Below are positions 42,865 through 57,203 of a DNA stretch of 64,000 nt, in pieces. How positions within the stretch are numbered: position 1 is the stretch's first letter; every line of letters starts with the position of its first letter. The notes beneath the pieces are model-generated. The model was not told the DNA's origin, did no database searches, and saw only the letters and a program-made list of their open reading frames with translations. The DNA comes from Cyprinodon diabolis (Eukaryota; Chordata; Actinopteri; Cyprinodontiformes; Cyprinodontidae), in NCBI GenBank assembly GCA_030533445.1, contig CM060064.1, positions 20,543,626 to 20,607,625 of the forward strand, in the 5' to 3' direction. Made by a program: the position numbers and the translations under genes.

Positions 42865-44033
42865 GAGCGCTCGGTCACCATCAGAACGGACAGCGAGACA
42901 TGGTGGAACACGTCTGGTGTTTATTATCAGGCTCTGGATTCTGACATTTTTTCAGAGCAGTGATTGTGATGCATGTTGGAAATTGGTGTCTCAAGACGTC
43001 CTTGTGAGGAGATCCGATTAATATCTGTCACTAGTGTCCAGTTCTACAAATTATTCAAACTGGAGGGGAATCTTAGTAACATTTGAGAGCACAATACAGA
43101 ATTATTTTTTCACATCTTTTTTAGGACGCTCGTAATGTCCCACCTCTTCTGCAGAGCCACAGAGTTTAAGTTCCTGCTAATATCATATGCAAACAAAGGG
43201 TGACATGTTGGCAGACGTTTGATTGTGGTTGTTAAAGTAAGCTGCCCAAAACAAAAAGTTGGACTTTGTTAAATTTCTGGATAGTGAGCCATTTTAACAC
43301 CAATAGCCTCTTGCATTATCCTAAGGTTTCCTGTCATCTACATTGTCCTGTCTATGTTGGATGATGCGGTTGTAGAAGGGCAAGTCTTTTGCACAGGGCA
43401 AAGTCACTCTGGGTTTAGTTTTTGTGTTAACATGTTGTTTTTTTCCATGTGAAAAAAAAAAATGAAAACGTGCAACTTTTTTTGTTTCCTTTTGTTTTAG
43501 TCCATTCATCAGAGCAAAGGTTCTTAAGTAGGTTTTGCAACTTTTTGGGGGACTTATTTAGCAGTATTAAATGCTGGAGCTGCACATGTTTAATGTATTC
43601 TGCAGGGATGATTCATAGATTGGTCTGAGCATGTTTTTTTTTTTATCAGTTTGGCTGCAGCACAGAGTCAACTTAAAATATTAGTTGTCTCAAACATCTG
43701 AACTTTACAAAATAATTTAAGAGTCAAACAGCATGGGTTAAAAATCCACCACCAGAGGGCAGGATGTGAACAACACATTCTGTTAAGTCTGAAGTTGGTA
43801 ACATGATCATCATTAGAAAATATGCCTTTTTTAGTCCTATTTAAGTATATATATTTTGTATTTGAGCTTTGATCGTGTTCATATCTTGTGAGTTTGTGAA
43901 GATTCACTTTAGCGTAGTCGGGTTGAAAGCCTGCAGCAAGGCCTGTAGGTTCAGTAGACAGTTACAAGCAGTGCTTGTATGAACAGACTTGTTTGTATGT
44001 TGCAGTGTAGCAGTAAAACTGTATCATATGACC

Positions 44034-44039
44034 AATAAA
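44034..44039 (+). terminator. zdhhc18: zdhhc18 polyadenylation signal
   Basis: AATAAA about 1.2 kb after the long-form stop codon (42864), followed by a TG/T-rich stretch. The 3'UTR would be about 42865-44060. Confidence 0.6.
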
Positions 44040-44059
44040 AATCCATTGTGATTGTAATG

Positions 44060-47000
44060 TTTACTCATTTCCCAATGATGTTCCCAGTTAGAAAGACTCT
44101 CTTGGAAACAAACCAAGAAACTTCAATGCCATAGTCTCGATTTTCTTCCCCCACTCGTTTACAGCTTTACACAGACCATCATCAGAATAAAAGTGGGTGT
44201 CTTGCAGAGTTCATTCTTCATGACAGCTCCCTCATGTTGACCACATGTGCTTTGAAAGACCGGTAAAAGAAAAAAAAAAATGGTTTTATCAGATATGCAC
44301 ACAGTGTGAAGCACAACTGGCATACATTAAATCTGAGTCACAGACTTAAAGATAATGCATCCTGCATGTTATGTGCAGGAAACAAAAGATGCATCCACCT
44401 GTTTAAAAGAAGGGATGCTGGAATAGGGGATGCAAGTTATTGCACTTGCAGTGATGGATTGATTTGCTTCACACTGCTGATAACTATTTATTCCACGCCA
44501 AGCTGGTTTACTTTTGTAAAGCTGCTGCTGCTTATATTCCAATAAAGCCTATTCTCAGTTAAGCTTTATTCCTTTGCAGGTACAGAACAGAAGGAGGAAC
44601 AGAAAAAAACCAAACACGTTTGTTAGAAGAGATTACTGGATTGATTTAAAGGATGCCTGGCTTTCGAGGTGCGAGTGTGACATATTTCAATCTGCTTTGA
44701 AACATGATGAGAAGAATGCATTTCTTCTATTTCTCAGAGTATATTAAACCATTGAACTTCAAAGGACTGAAACATGTCAGCATGACAACCTGTATATTTC
44801 AAACAAACAAAACCCAGATGGTCATACCTTTTGCTCAACGTCTCATCAAAAGAAAAAAGGATGGAGTGTCACAACCTCAGCAGATGTGCTGGATTTTAAA
44901 CAGAACCGGTTAACGCAAATGGGACACCAGGACTGTTTTTAGAGAGGATGAGAAGAAGATGGATGTAAGAGTTGTGTTTCACAAGGACAGAACCCGATTA
45001 GAAGCATTTTGAAGATTATTTATTTGAAAGCAGTCTTGACTTAGAGGCTGTTTGGCCTCATGACTTGCTGCAAGTTATTTTTTCCAGACAAGACAAAGAA
45101 ATATATACAAATAAAAAGTGACGTTTTGTAAGATCTCATATGCTGTCAATACATGCAGTGCAGAGCACAAATGGAGGAAAGATTCTTAAAATAAAGCTCT
45201 AGAATGAATGTAGAACAAGTTTTGGAGTAGGATTGATTTACACTTAAAAGCTGTAATTCACAAATCAGACATGTATTTTGAATAAAGATTTTAAACTTTT
45301 TTTTTTCTGACAGAGCCACTGATGCCACATTCATCGTTACCATTAAATGTAAATGGTAAAACTAAAAAAAACAGTAAACCAAACTTGATTTCTGTTTCAC
45401 ATGTTTAAAATTATCAGAGTGTCCGAGGGTCTTTAGTCAAAACTGAATGTATAAATTTGACAAAAATCTATCTTTCTTAGCCAGTGAGAAAGGAAAACAA
45501 ACAGGGTCTACAAAGTGAAACAGACGGGTTGATCGTCTTACATCAGGAAATGGCCTCAAATCCCGAAACACGAGTGCAAACATTCAAAACAAATGGAAAT
45601 GCTGCCAACAAGGCTGGATGTAGACTTGGGTTTATCTTCCCATCACACACTAAAGAGGAAACAAACTCTGCACAGAGCTGCAGTAAAACGCGACATCTAA
45701 GGATCACCAGCTCTTCATGATAACATTATTTAGGCTCCACTACTGGAGCTCTAACCTTTAGTCAGATTACATTATGAATAAGACAATAATTAATAGAACA
45801 CCTCATGTCCTCTGCTGAGTATTGTGGAGGATCTGTGGTGCTGAGGGCTTGGTTCTCCTACAAAGGCCCAAAGGACTTGGTTGGAGGATTTAAAAGGAAA
45901 CACTACCAGTCAACTTAAAATTGGTCATCTGTGAGAATAATGATTGAAAGATAGGGACAAATAAGAAAGGAATAGTTATTAAGACATAAAACTAATGCTT
46001 GTCTTCATAACCATCTCAGTCTAAAGATCTACATCCTGTAAATGGACCTCTTATTCACATTAGAATGAATGAAAAAGCATAAACCTTTTATTCTGAAAAC
46101 TTAGAAGGAATCAAAGATTTCTTTCTCCCTTAGTTCCAGCATTCGTTACAGAGAAGACTAAGTGATGTCCAATTGGCAAAAGAGGATTGTGCATCTTATT
46201 AGTTTAGGTTAGCTTTACAAGAAGAGGATTGGGAAAAATATATTGCATGTTTTCAAATAATGCACAGCGATTTCTTATTTAAAGCTTCAGTGTAAATCAA
46301 GACTTATGAAACCAGGTGAAAGCCATGTCTTCACAGAAATAAAGCTCCATCCCTTCATCTCTGGCTGCTGTCCACTGCATATGTGATTCATTGTCCCTCT
46401 TTCCTTTTGCCTGAGAGCCGGTGGGCTGTGCTGTCATGTGTGCAGCTGTGTGTCACAGCCTCACAAGTCTTTTTCTCATGGCTCTCTGGTCTGAGCAGAG
46501 CAGAAGTGCAGTGAGGCTTCTTCACTGAACCGAACAGGTGACTCAGAGTCAGAGCTCGCAGTCCGGATCACTGCTGAGCTAAAAGTGTGTCACTCTGCTG
46601 CACACTGAGGCTGGATATAATTAACCCTGCTGAGCAGAACAAATCCACACTGAAAGGCACAACCAACCAAAACAGATTACTAGTCCTTAAACATTCTCAT
46701 ACTTTGTTGGATTAAATCATACACATTTCTTTTCCTTTGATTTGATTGTGATTGTGTCAGACTTTTGGCAAAATAAATAACAGTTTATTGAAGAAGGGGA
46801 TGCATGCTTTAAAAATGGTTCTTGCAAAGATAACCTGAAAAGTTTAGGATAAATATGGATCCAGTCCCCATTAATCTGATACCCTGATATAAATCAGTTC
46901 AAGATCTACACGTGTATAGCACTTTAATCAAGTCTGAGGGCTCCAACCCATCCAAATAAGATTCAAACTAGAAACCGGTTACAGCACAAACCCCTTCCTT

Positions 47001-47708
47001 CTGAGCCACTGTTGCCCTAAAACTCAATGGTTTAAACAAAACATCTCACTAAGCAATTTCTAAGCCATTATCTCAAAATGGGAATATTATGACCCAACTG
47101 CAGAGTTACAAAGACTTGGATATCTTTAATTACCTTGACAGAAAGTTGAGCCTAGACCATATGTGCTTTGTTTGGCAATGATTCTCTTCAGCTGGTTCTG
47201 TCATCTTCGCAAAAATCATCTTTGGCTTTTGTGAAACTTCTTGGAGGGGGTGTGATATAAAGTGAAAAAAATCACCACCTTCATATGTTCATTGGCTTTT
47301 TTGATGTTCTATAATTTGCAATGTGTTTTAGTTTAATTATACCTGATTCTACAATTATTATAAATCTGTTTTCTGTATGTATATTTATGCATGTGAGATG
47401 TACTTGTTTGTTTGCATAAATCATGCATACTTTTTTAACATATGTGTAATATTTTTTATTACTGTTTAATGTTGCACAGTTGCATAAAGACGCCCATGGT
47501 AACTGTAAGATCTGCAGATATCAGCAGCTCAAGTGGGAGAATCCGTTGACAGGACATAACTCGACAAGGGGTAAAAAGAAAAACTTTCCTATTGCATAAA
47601 CTGGTTTTGGAAGCATCATGATGCTGGGATTCTTTCCTTCAGTATGCAGAGTGAAGGTGGTTAGCTAAAGTGGGGGAGAAAACCAAAAGGATAACCCAAA
47701 CCTGCAAC
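44060..47708. other. Intergenic, no gene recognised
   Basis: AT-rich single-copy-looking DNA with scattered short open frames (for example 44306-44545 and 45484-45720) lacking codon periodicity or recognisable domains. I see no complete mobile element here. Confidence 0.6.
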
Positions 47709-47713
47709 AGAAT

Positions 47714-48531
47714 TGTCATGATCTGTCCTGTTTGCTCTCCCTTAATTAGTCATTCCTTTCACCAGTCATTTTTCCTCCCTGCCTAAATTATAATTTATTC
47801 CTCTCACCTGTTTCCTCTTGGTTATATTCCGTTCAGCCTGAGCATTCAGGGCAGATCATTACTTGTCTTTCTGTTAGTCTGTCCATTCAGTTTTTGCCTT
47901 GGTCCATGTCCTGGATCCTGGCAGCCAGTGGAGAGAGGGTTTTTGCGTTTGTCTCGTCTCCTGATCGTCCACTGTTCCTCCCCCACGGAGTCCTCTGGGT
48001 TTTTGGCTCTATATGTGGGGAGGTTCAGTTTTTATCTCAGTAAGCCTGGCTCCAGGGAGGAGACCATTTTAAAGTCCTGGTCAAGTTCTGGTTCCACATC
48101 CTGTCCTGGCTACCCTCTTCCACTGAGCCTGCTCATCTGCATCTGATCCTCTCTGCTCCTGTGCGTGACCACCTGGTCACGCTTCCGGACCCTGTCAGAC
48201 TCTGAACCTGCCTAGGAGCCTGTGGATGCCTGGAAGTCTGGATCCTGCCACCTGTTCTGTTCCTGCCTGATCTGGATCCTGTTCCTGTCTGTTCTGGATC
48301 CCTGACCAGGATCGGCTTCCAGCATGTCCTCTGGGACTGCAGTACTTGGGGACATTCTTGGACTGATCTGCTAAACCAGAGTGTCTGAGATTGGGCGGTG
48401 CCCCGCCCCCCTCCTGCAGAATCCGCGAGCCACAGCTCCACTTTAGTTTTCGTAATTTAATAAACGTTTTGAACTTTCCTACTGAGTGTCTCTTCTTGAA
48501 TACTGAGTCCATCTGTCCTCGGTTCATGACA
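47714..48531 (+). mobile_element. Solo LTR with perfect 5-bp target duplication
   Basis: 818 bp beginning tgtcatga and ending tcatgaca (TG...CA with an 8-base terminal inverted repeat). It is flanked by agaat on both sides (47709-47713 and 48532-48536). An aataaa near 48458-48463 could be the LTR's polyadenylation signal, which sets the orientation as plus. No gag/pol remains, so this is the product of LTR-LTR recombination. Gypsy or another LTR class cannot be decided. Confidence 0.85.
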
Positions 48532-48536
48532 AGAAT

Positions 48537-51500
48537 TGCTGAGAACAAAACTAATTTCTAGATGTGAGACAAACCTTAAAAGACTTGAAGCTGTAAAATT
48601 TTCTAGGAGGCTGAATCTAAGTGCAATCATGTTCTAGGTTGCTCTTTGTAAAGTATTTAGATACCATTAGTTGTTTTCTTGCTCTTTAAAATTATACACT
48701 TGTTTGAGTTGATTTATCTTTAAAACATTGCAGTGTGTGTTTGTGATCTGATCAAATAAAAAGGTTTAAAGGTGTAAATATCTTTGCAAAGCAGTCTTTG
48801 GCCATCAATGACTATCAAAGAGGCGCCCTGTTATGCCTACATATGCTTTTGTTCATACATTTGAGCTATGCTCTATACCAGGAAGCTTTAAAACCCAACC
48901 AAACCTTCAAAGCCTGTCAATGTTATGCAGCCCCCTGAAACTAATAAAAAAATACATATTAAAAAAAGAAACACAGGGAAGATGTACAAAGGGCTGGAGA
49001 GTGTGTGTTCACGTCTGTGAAGAGTGTTCTCTGTACTGAGCTACATGTTTGTGCAGAGCTTTTCGTGGAATTGGTTTTGGGTGGGATTCAGGTGGATCTG
49101 ATATTTGTGTTTGGTTACCGTGGCTTGTGTCAGCTTCACCTGGGAGCTGTTTTAGCGACAGCAACTGGGGTCGAGTCTTTCCACATAGATCTCTCAGAGC
49201 GTACTGAAAAAGCTGAGCTTGATCATTGATCCAGCACAGTTTACACTAGCATTTTTTGCATTTAACATCTGACAAATGACAATTAGAAATGCACAAAGCT
49301 GTTATTTTGATGTGTGGGTCTCAGTGAAGAACCCGTGCTCATGCATAAAGCAAAGCAAATAATCTCAAATTTTCCACTCTGTTTGAAATGGCATCACTTC
49401 CTTTAATGTTTATCCCAGGGATAAGATAAGTGGATAAATGAGGGGATGTGGGATATTGTGGGTCTTGCAATGGAAAGATGTTGCTTCTGTGTGGTGAAGT
49501 GGAAGGGGCCTGCCATGGAAACAGGAATATGTGCCAGGGAGTTGGATTAGTGTACCAGGGTACCAAAGGAGCAGACAGGATCACAGCAGCCATTACCAGC
49601 AGAGGCTGCACGATGCGACTCAATTAAGCAAATAGAAATGCTTTCGTTGCTGATGATGTGATTTCCTCCCATGACAGTAAAATTCTGTTATGAACAGAAA
49701 CATGTTTTTTTTTTAAATATACACTTCCATTGTATTTTTGAAGATTTAGTGTGATGACCCAATTACTGTGAATGGAATGTTTTTTTTCAGATCTTCTCAT
49801 GAAAGAAGTCTGAAAAGTGGGACATGCATCTGTTTTAAGCCTCTAGAGTCAGGGCTCAGATTGGGTACAGAGCATCTTTGAAGAGGAGTTTTCGCAATCT
49901 GTAAATATGGTGTAATCACAAAGAAACCATTGAAGTTGCAGCATCTATGCTTAGAGTTCTTGTCCTGTTGTCATGTTAACCTTTGTTCCAATCAATACAT
50001 TCTTAAAGGTATTGTTAGAAAAAAAACCCTAGCACACATGAACAATTATTTTTCAAAAGATATAATTATCATGTTTTACATGAATGTATTATATTTGGAA
50101 ATGTTTACATATGTTATCATGCAGCTTTGTTTATTTCCATAAAGAATTCTTTAATACTCTTTACTAAGTTGCACTTTAACACTGAGCAGCTGCCTCTGAT
50201 TTCACTTGCCGATTTCCTGTAAACTGCGTATGCACATTCCAGTGTCCTATGGCATAGCTGCCATACTGTCATTGGAGCCACTTTTGTGCAAATAGATGAT
50301 TGCATAACACTGCACAGATATCACTGGACCCGATGTACTTGGTCATGGCCCAGTTTTGCAACAACTACAATAAAGTCAGATGGATAACGAGGTCAGGCGC
50401 ACATATAGTGGATGCTGAGTCACTGGAAAGGCATGACCAGACGTATTCCTGACATGTCTGAGCAACTGTACTGGCTAGTATGGCTTTAAAGAAAAGAAAG
50501 AGCTTAAATTGGCCATAATTCTTATTATGCTCTCTTGAAATAGCAAAGGGAGAATTATGGAAATAGAGTTAATCACTGTACAGGATTAAGACAAAAGTTT
50601 TTAGATGGAGAACTTTGTTTATTTTAAACATGAAGCACTTTTCTCAACTATGAGTAACTCACAAAGACCTTGGACATATGTGCAGCATAACTCCTCTGTC
50701 AGCTTGCAGCTTTAGAACACATAAATCTCCTCCTTTCACTCCCAAAACCTCCCAGGCCCTTTAAATCACAGCAAATGATCTTGGTTTGCTTTCATCTAAA
50801 CACCTATTTTAGTATTCATAAACATGTATTCATCTGTTCTTCCTCAGATAGTAAAGGTTCTGGTTGCCGTTGAGATATGCAGCTGGGACTTGGTGTGCTG
50901 AGGCGTGGAGCGGATTCCTTCCAGGTGAGGTCTGGGTGGTAATCTAAGGAAGGTTCTGTGGCCAACATTTTTACGAACAGCGTTTGACCTCACAGATGTG
51001 TTAGATAACAGCGCTGTTTCACATGTCAAGCTGTATCACTTAGACCAGTCATATTGCAATCAGTTTAACCCCACATTCAAAGAGCATGTGCTCTCTGGCG
51101 TGTGCTTTATTTTTTTTCCCTATCTCCTTCTTAAGCTGTGGGAACCTATTAGCTATTGGAAAGCCATGGTGAGCCGGTTTTCTGGGAATAATATCAGAGC
51201 TTACTGCTAAGTGGGCCTTTCTCCCCAATTCTGGTGAAAAAATCCAAAAAGTTAAAGCAGCCAGACCCCTTTTAATCACTCTTTCCTAAAATAAAACGTC
51301 CTCAGCAGGCACATGTGGAGGGAAATTACAGAACATGCTCCTTTTATATGTGCTGCTCTGGTTAGATTTGTTATTTCAGCAGCATCTGCAGATTGCATGC
51401 AGCTGTCAGTTTGATTCTTTGTGCTTGCAGTTTGGTTTGCGGCATAATCTCAATATTTATCATGCCTCACAAAAGTAATCATACCCTTTAACTTTCTCTC

Positions 51501-54500
51501 ATTTCTTTACAATATTGCCAAAAACTCATATTTATTATTGTATTTGTTTGGCTTTTATGTGAGAAGGCAGAATGATAGAGGGGGAAAAAATGGATACTTG
51601 GTCCAAGACAGTCAGTGACCTTTAGAGGTCTCTTCGGTTATGGGGTCTATAGGAGTGTGTTTTGTCCTCGGGGGAAATGGAAATGTTCTTCGAAGACCAG
51701 CTTTAAAAGTTAAACAGTGATGATTTAGATGGAAGCTGCACTTTTTAGATCCATATTTCAATTCAGTTTGGTTCAAATAATTATTAAAAAAAATAATAAT
51801 AATCCCGAAGGAAAATTTATAATTTTTATCTTATGCTCTATTTTTTTGAGGTTTTTACAGCACTAGTGGCTCATTTATTGTAAAGTGCGCTGACAGGGAA
51901 TGGGGTACAAGACAGGGGGAGAGACATGTAGCAAAGGACGGATTTGAACCCAGGTCAACCATATGGAGGGATTAAGGCCTCGATATATGGGTCATGCATG
52001 CTAACCACAGCACCACCGAAACACATCCTTCTATTTTATTTTTACTGAATCTATCAATTTTCATTGAATATTTCTTTGCATTTATGAATAAATGTAGTAT
52101 CTATATAAATCCCATTCGTTTAAAAAAAAGAAGAAACAAAAACAATGTAATTCTTTCCTTCAGTGACTCAGTTCAGAGCTTCTTATTGGTTGGCTTGTAA
52201 TATGAAATACCAAAAATGAAAAACAAACAACAAAAACCTTTTGCCAGTCATTGTCTGATGAGGTTTCCTTTTACGATCTTTTGTGATTGACTTCCAAAGA
52301 TACCCTTCATTAATTTCTTTCTGAACGTGTTGGAAAAGGAGGACTTGGTATCTGTGGAGGTGAATTCAGAGCCAACATGATTTAAGCTCCAGACTTGCAG
52401 AAGGAAGCCGCAGTGTTTTATTACCAAGCCTAAACAAACCCTTCCTTACATACAGACCTCTCTATAGGTATATAGGAGAAAGTCACTCATTGGCTGAGAG
52501 CCTTTGAGATGGAAGAAAAACAACTTTTTTTCTTTTTAAAATAGATTATACATTACACAAGCCATAAAGGCGTTTGTGTATGACTTTTTTCATCATTCAA
52601 ACATTCCCCACAACCTCAGCAAGCACAGATTTTTTTCTTCAGATTGTAAAGCGAGACAAGCCTTACATAATACATAGTCTATATTTGACCGTTGAGCTCC
52701 AGAGAACTCCAGCTATGCAGCAACCCCCATCTTCTAGGTTACTGCAGGGACTATGGACCAGTAGAGCTAACATGGGTGCATTAAATCAGGATTACTAAAA
52801 ATAATCACAGATCCAAACTTAGGAGCTGAAATACAGTCCTTTGCAGAAGCATTCATGTCCCTCAATCTTCAACGTTTTCCATTGGGAATATTATTCAGTA
52901 GACCGATATAAAGTAGAGAAAAATATGAACAAAAAAGAAAGGGATGCAGAGAAAAACCCTCTCTACATGGGGAACCTAACAGCTGGTATGTTCAGGGTGA
53001 CTAAATGTCTTAAAACTTTCTATTAGTAATATCTTTCTTTTCGCCACCCATCCATAAAAGCCAGATATTTGCATGATCAATATTTGTTCTGATGACTGTT
53101 TCTCCTCTCTAAGCTGTGAATCATTCCAGATCTTTCAGAGCCTCTTTGATTCCATAACAGCTTTTCCCAGTCTTTCACTTTCTGTGAACATTTTTACCTT
53201 TGTTTTGTGGTTGTTTAAAAACCTAAACTGTATTCTGTTACCTGCTTTTCATTATAATGTTTGTTTTCCAGTGTTCTCTATTACCCCTCAGGTACTGGGG
53301 ACCTTATCTACTGATCAGATTACCCTTAGCTGTTGCTTGTAATGAGTTTTATTTTGGAGTATAAGAACAAAAAGGGTTGAGTTTTTTTCATCTTTGAAAC
53401 AGAATTTTGAGAACCTTTTATTGGTTTCCTTCTATTTGCAGCTGCGTATGGCAGCAGCCGATATATCCCACAAGATCTCAATAAAAAAAATGATGTTGGT
53501 TGTAATTTACTTTTGCAGGCCACTGTATTTATTACTCCTGCTTTTATCAACTAAGATAGTGGAATCATGGTGATAATCTCATCAACCAGGCAACAGCAGT
53601 TGTTTTGTTTAATCCACTTCAGTAAATGACAACCAAATTATCTTTCTTTTAATTTATTACTTTCTGTATTATATGACAATGCTGCTGAGGGTGTTCACAC
53701 ACGTTGCCGAGGCTCTACACCACCATACCACTTGAGTCTCTCTTGCATTTTGGTGTTATGTTTTCCAGCAACTCCCTTATCTCTGCTCCAAAGCACTACT
53801 GTAATAAATCAAGCAAGAAGCGGAGGGAATCTGATGTCAGCAGCATGGCCGCTTGCGTAATCTTGACCCTCAAGTCCTGTAGTTTTGTCATAAGGAGCAT
53901 CAAGCAAAGTAAACTGGGCCTTATTTCCTCCTTCTGATAGTTAGACCCATGACGTCCAGGCTATAGGTTCTTTACACTCAACACTTCCAAGGTTCTCAGT
54001 CTAAACATGAAAAAAAAATTTGAATAACTTGAATCTGTAAATGTCAGCTACTCCTCTTCTATTTTAGCTCCTCTAAAGCTTCACATGATACACTGTAATT
54101 ATAGCAAACACTCGGTTGTCTTGTGTAACACGTCTGTCTGTGTCAAATACAGGGGAGAAAGAAAAGAGGTCTTGTTGGGGGAATAATTCACTGAAATTGT
54201 AGGAGAGTTGACAGACGGGTAAGAAAACGACCTTCACAACTCATCCAGAGTGGCAGACGGAGTGCTATCACAATTCATCACTGCGACACCTAAGTGCTTA
54301 TTGTTTGTCAGTATCAGTTTTCAGCCATGCTTTTACAACCTGCTGTGACGTCTACTCGTGTCTGTGCAGCTGATAGAAGACTGCTCCACTGCTCACTTCC
54401 AGTTTCTCTCACGTAGCAGAGGCCCATGAGTTTCATTTATGCTCCAACATCAACAAGAAGCTGTTATAAAAATGCATATGAGACCCTGCTTTATTTCCTA

Positions 54501-55240
54501 AACTCCAAAGTTTAACATTAATTCAAGAAGGTGTTTTAATATTATTTACCCATTATAGTGATGTCTTTGTTTTATTTGTTCACAGGCATGGTAGAACAAA
54601 AGTTGGTCTAATGTGCAGTTTATTGAAGGTGTGTTTAAATACTCTCTTCCTTACCGCACCTACAAGGCTCACAGTCTGTTTTTTTTAGTTTCAACAGGAT
54701 GTTAACGTTAGGGATAAACAGAGCTTCCAGCAGCATGTAGTACCTGTTTAAATGAAGAAAAGTGGGTTGGTTAAAGGGATGGTTGAAGATTTCTAAAACC
54801 AGATGTAAGATTAGTTGGTCAAAGCAGCTGAAGACGAGGTCTAAGTCCAAAAGCAGACCTTTGTCATATTAAAATAATTTTAAATTTTGCAACTCTAGTT
54901 ACAAATTCATACAATTTAGGTATTATGACTGCTGGTAACTGAACAGGGATTTTTTTTTTTGTTTAATAATAAAAAGTAGATTACTGTCTCTGGGTATTCA
55001 TTAAGTATAAAATAAATGAAACAATAAATATAGGTTTCCTTTTCCTGGGATGTTAAAGTCAAGAAGTGTAAGGGGGTTCAGACAAAGCTGATTGTACTGT
55101 CTTAAAACAAGTCCAAGCTCAAAAGCATCACCGCAAGAATTCAAACGTTTTTTCTCTGCATAAATGCAGCAATGCATTTGCATTTAGTTGCTATTTCTAC
55201 ACAAATGCAGATAGTTATTTATATAGGAAATGAAAGCTGT
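48537..55240. other. Intergenic, no gene recognised
   Basis: 6.7 kb without a convincing exon. Some fragments resemble eroded Tc1 termini (about 51465-51580, beginning cctcacaaaagtaatcatac, and near 52840). The open frames are short and AT-driven. Confidence 0.55.
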
Positions 55241-55242
55241 AT

Positions 55243-56640
55243 AGTGCCTTGTGAAAGTATTTTAGCCCTCTGTTTGACCTTTTGCCTCATTTCAGGCTTC
55301 AGACACAGAGATATAAAATTGTAGTTATTTGTGAAGAATCAACAAGTGGGACATGATCATGAAGTTGAAAGAAATTTAATGGATATCTAAACTTTTCTAA
55401 GAAATAGAAAACTGAAGAGTGGGGCATGCAAAATTAATCATCCCCTTTACTTTCAGCGCAGCAATGTTCATGAAGGATTTCTGAATGATGTAATCCTGAG
55501 CTAAATGATGATAAATAGAATCCACCTGTGTGTAATCAAATCTGTGTATAAATGCACCTGCTCTTTGATCGTCTCAGAGGTCTGTTTAAAGCGCAGAGAG
55601 CATCGTGAAGAACAAGGAGTACACCTGGCAGGTCAGGGATATTGTTGAGGAGAAGTTTCAAGCTCGATTTCGATACAAGAAGATTTCCCAAGCTTTAAAC
55701 ATCACAAGGAGCACTGTGCAAGCGATAATATTGAAATGAAAGCAGTATCAGACCACTGCAAATCTATGAAGACCCGGCTGTACCTCTAATCTTTCAGCTC
55801 AAACAGGGAGAAGACTGATCAGAGATGCAGCCAAGAGGCCCATGATCACTCTGGGTGAACTGCAGAGATCTACAGCTGAGGAGGGAGACTCTGTCCATAG
55901 GTCAACAATCAGTCATATAGTTCATCTTTAAGGAAGAAAGCCATTTCTGAAAGATATTTATAAAAAGTCTTGTAATAAATTTTAGTTTAATCTGGTCAGA
56001 TAAAACTAAAATTGAACTTTTTGGCAACAAGGCAAACAATTATGTTTGGCATAAAAGTGACACAGCTTATCACCTTGAACACACCATCCCCACTGTCAAA
56101 CATGGTGGTGGCATCATTATAGTTTGGGCCTACTTTTCTTCAGTGGGGACAGGGAAGCTGGTTAAAATGATGGGAAGATGGATGGAACCAAATACAGGAA
56201 CATTCGGGAAGGGAACCTTTTGGAGTCTGCAAAAGACCTGACACTGGGATGGAGATTTATCTTCCAACAAGACAATGATCCAAAACATAAAGCAGCATCT
56301 ACAGTCAAATGGTTCACCAATAAATACATCCAGGTTTTAGAAAGAGGCCAAGTCAAAGTCGAGACCTTAATCCAATCATGAATCTTTGGAAAGAACTGAA
56401 AACTGCTTTTCACAAACACTCTCCAATCAAACCCACTGATTTCAAGATGGTTTTTGAAGGAAGAATGCACAAAAATTTCAGTCTCTCAATGTGCAAACCT
56501 GACAGGGACATACCCTAAGCTACCTGCAGCTGCAATCCCAGTGAAAGGTGGCGCTAGTATGAATAACTTCCACACCTAATTTTTCAGTATATTTGTTGAA
56601 AAATGTAAAATATCCAATAAATTCTGTTTCACTTCACCAA
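55243..56640 (+). pseudogene. Degraded Tc1-like transposon
   Basis: The left terminus agtgccttgtgaaagtattt is followed by a plus-strand transposase relic with many stops and shifts. Recognisable blocks include FQARFRYKKISQALNITRST near 55660-55720, NYVWHKSDTAYHLEHTIPTV near 56040-56095, HGGGIIIVWAYFSS near 56102-56143, and FQQDNDPKHKAASTVKWF near 56263-56316. The right inverted repeat (ttttcagtatatttgttgaa) is cut off near 56640. Inactive, and a third, older Tc1-like family here. Confidence 0.85.
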
Positions 56641-57203
56641 ACGCTGCAGCAATTTAAGAGATATAGTTTTATCAATTTATCAAATAGTAAGAGGTGGGTA
56701 GTAATTATTTTTTTTCTTTTAATTAGTTTTTTCACTTTTTTATTTAAGTATATTATTAATGAAATAACTTTACTCTTAGTTGAGTAGAATGTTATCCGTC
56801 ATGAATAACTTCACCTAATAATCCTACCTAAGAGCTCCAGACAAAAAACCCACAGTTCATGTTTATGTCAAATTGACTGATTGATTTTTTTTTTGCACAC
56901 AATCTTACCTAAACCTACAGCTTTATTGGGTGGTGTGACTAATACATGGAGTAAATATTGTCTCTATAGGTATTGGTATCATATATTTTGTTCTTTTTTT
57001 AAATGCATTATTTTTTGTATTTTATATTTGTTTGTATTTTATTTATTTAAGATGCCAGAATTTGCACATTATTTTCCATTTTGGTCTGTCTTTATTACAT
57101 CATTTTAAATGTCAGATGTTCTAAAGAATTGCTTAGTACTTGAGTAGCCTTTTTACCAAAAACGTATTCCACTTTTACTTCAGCAAAAATATGACGGAGT
57201 AGT

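Noticed and set aside
42545..43021. 158-codon frame overlapping the last zdhhc18 exon
   Set aside because: Different frame from the one that continues zdhhc18 in phase and matches the ZDHHC14/9 tail.
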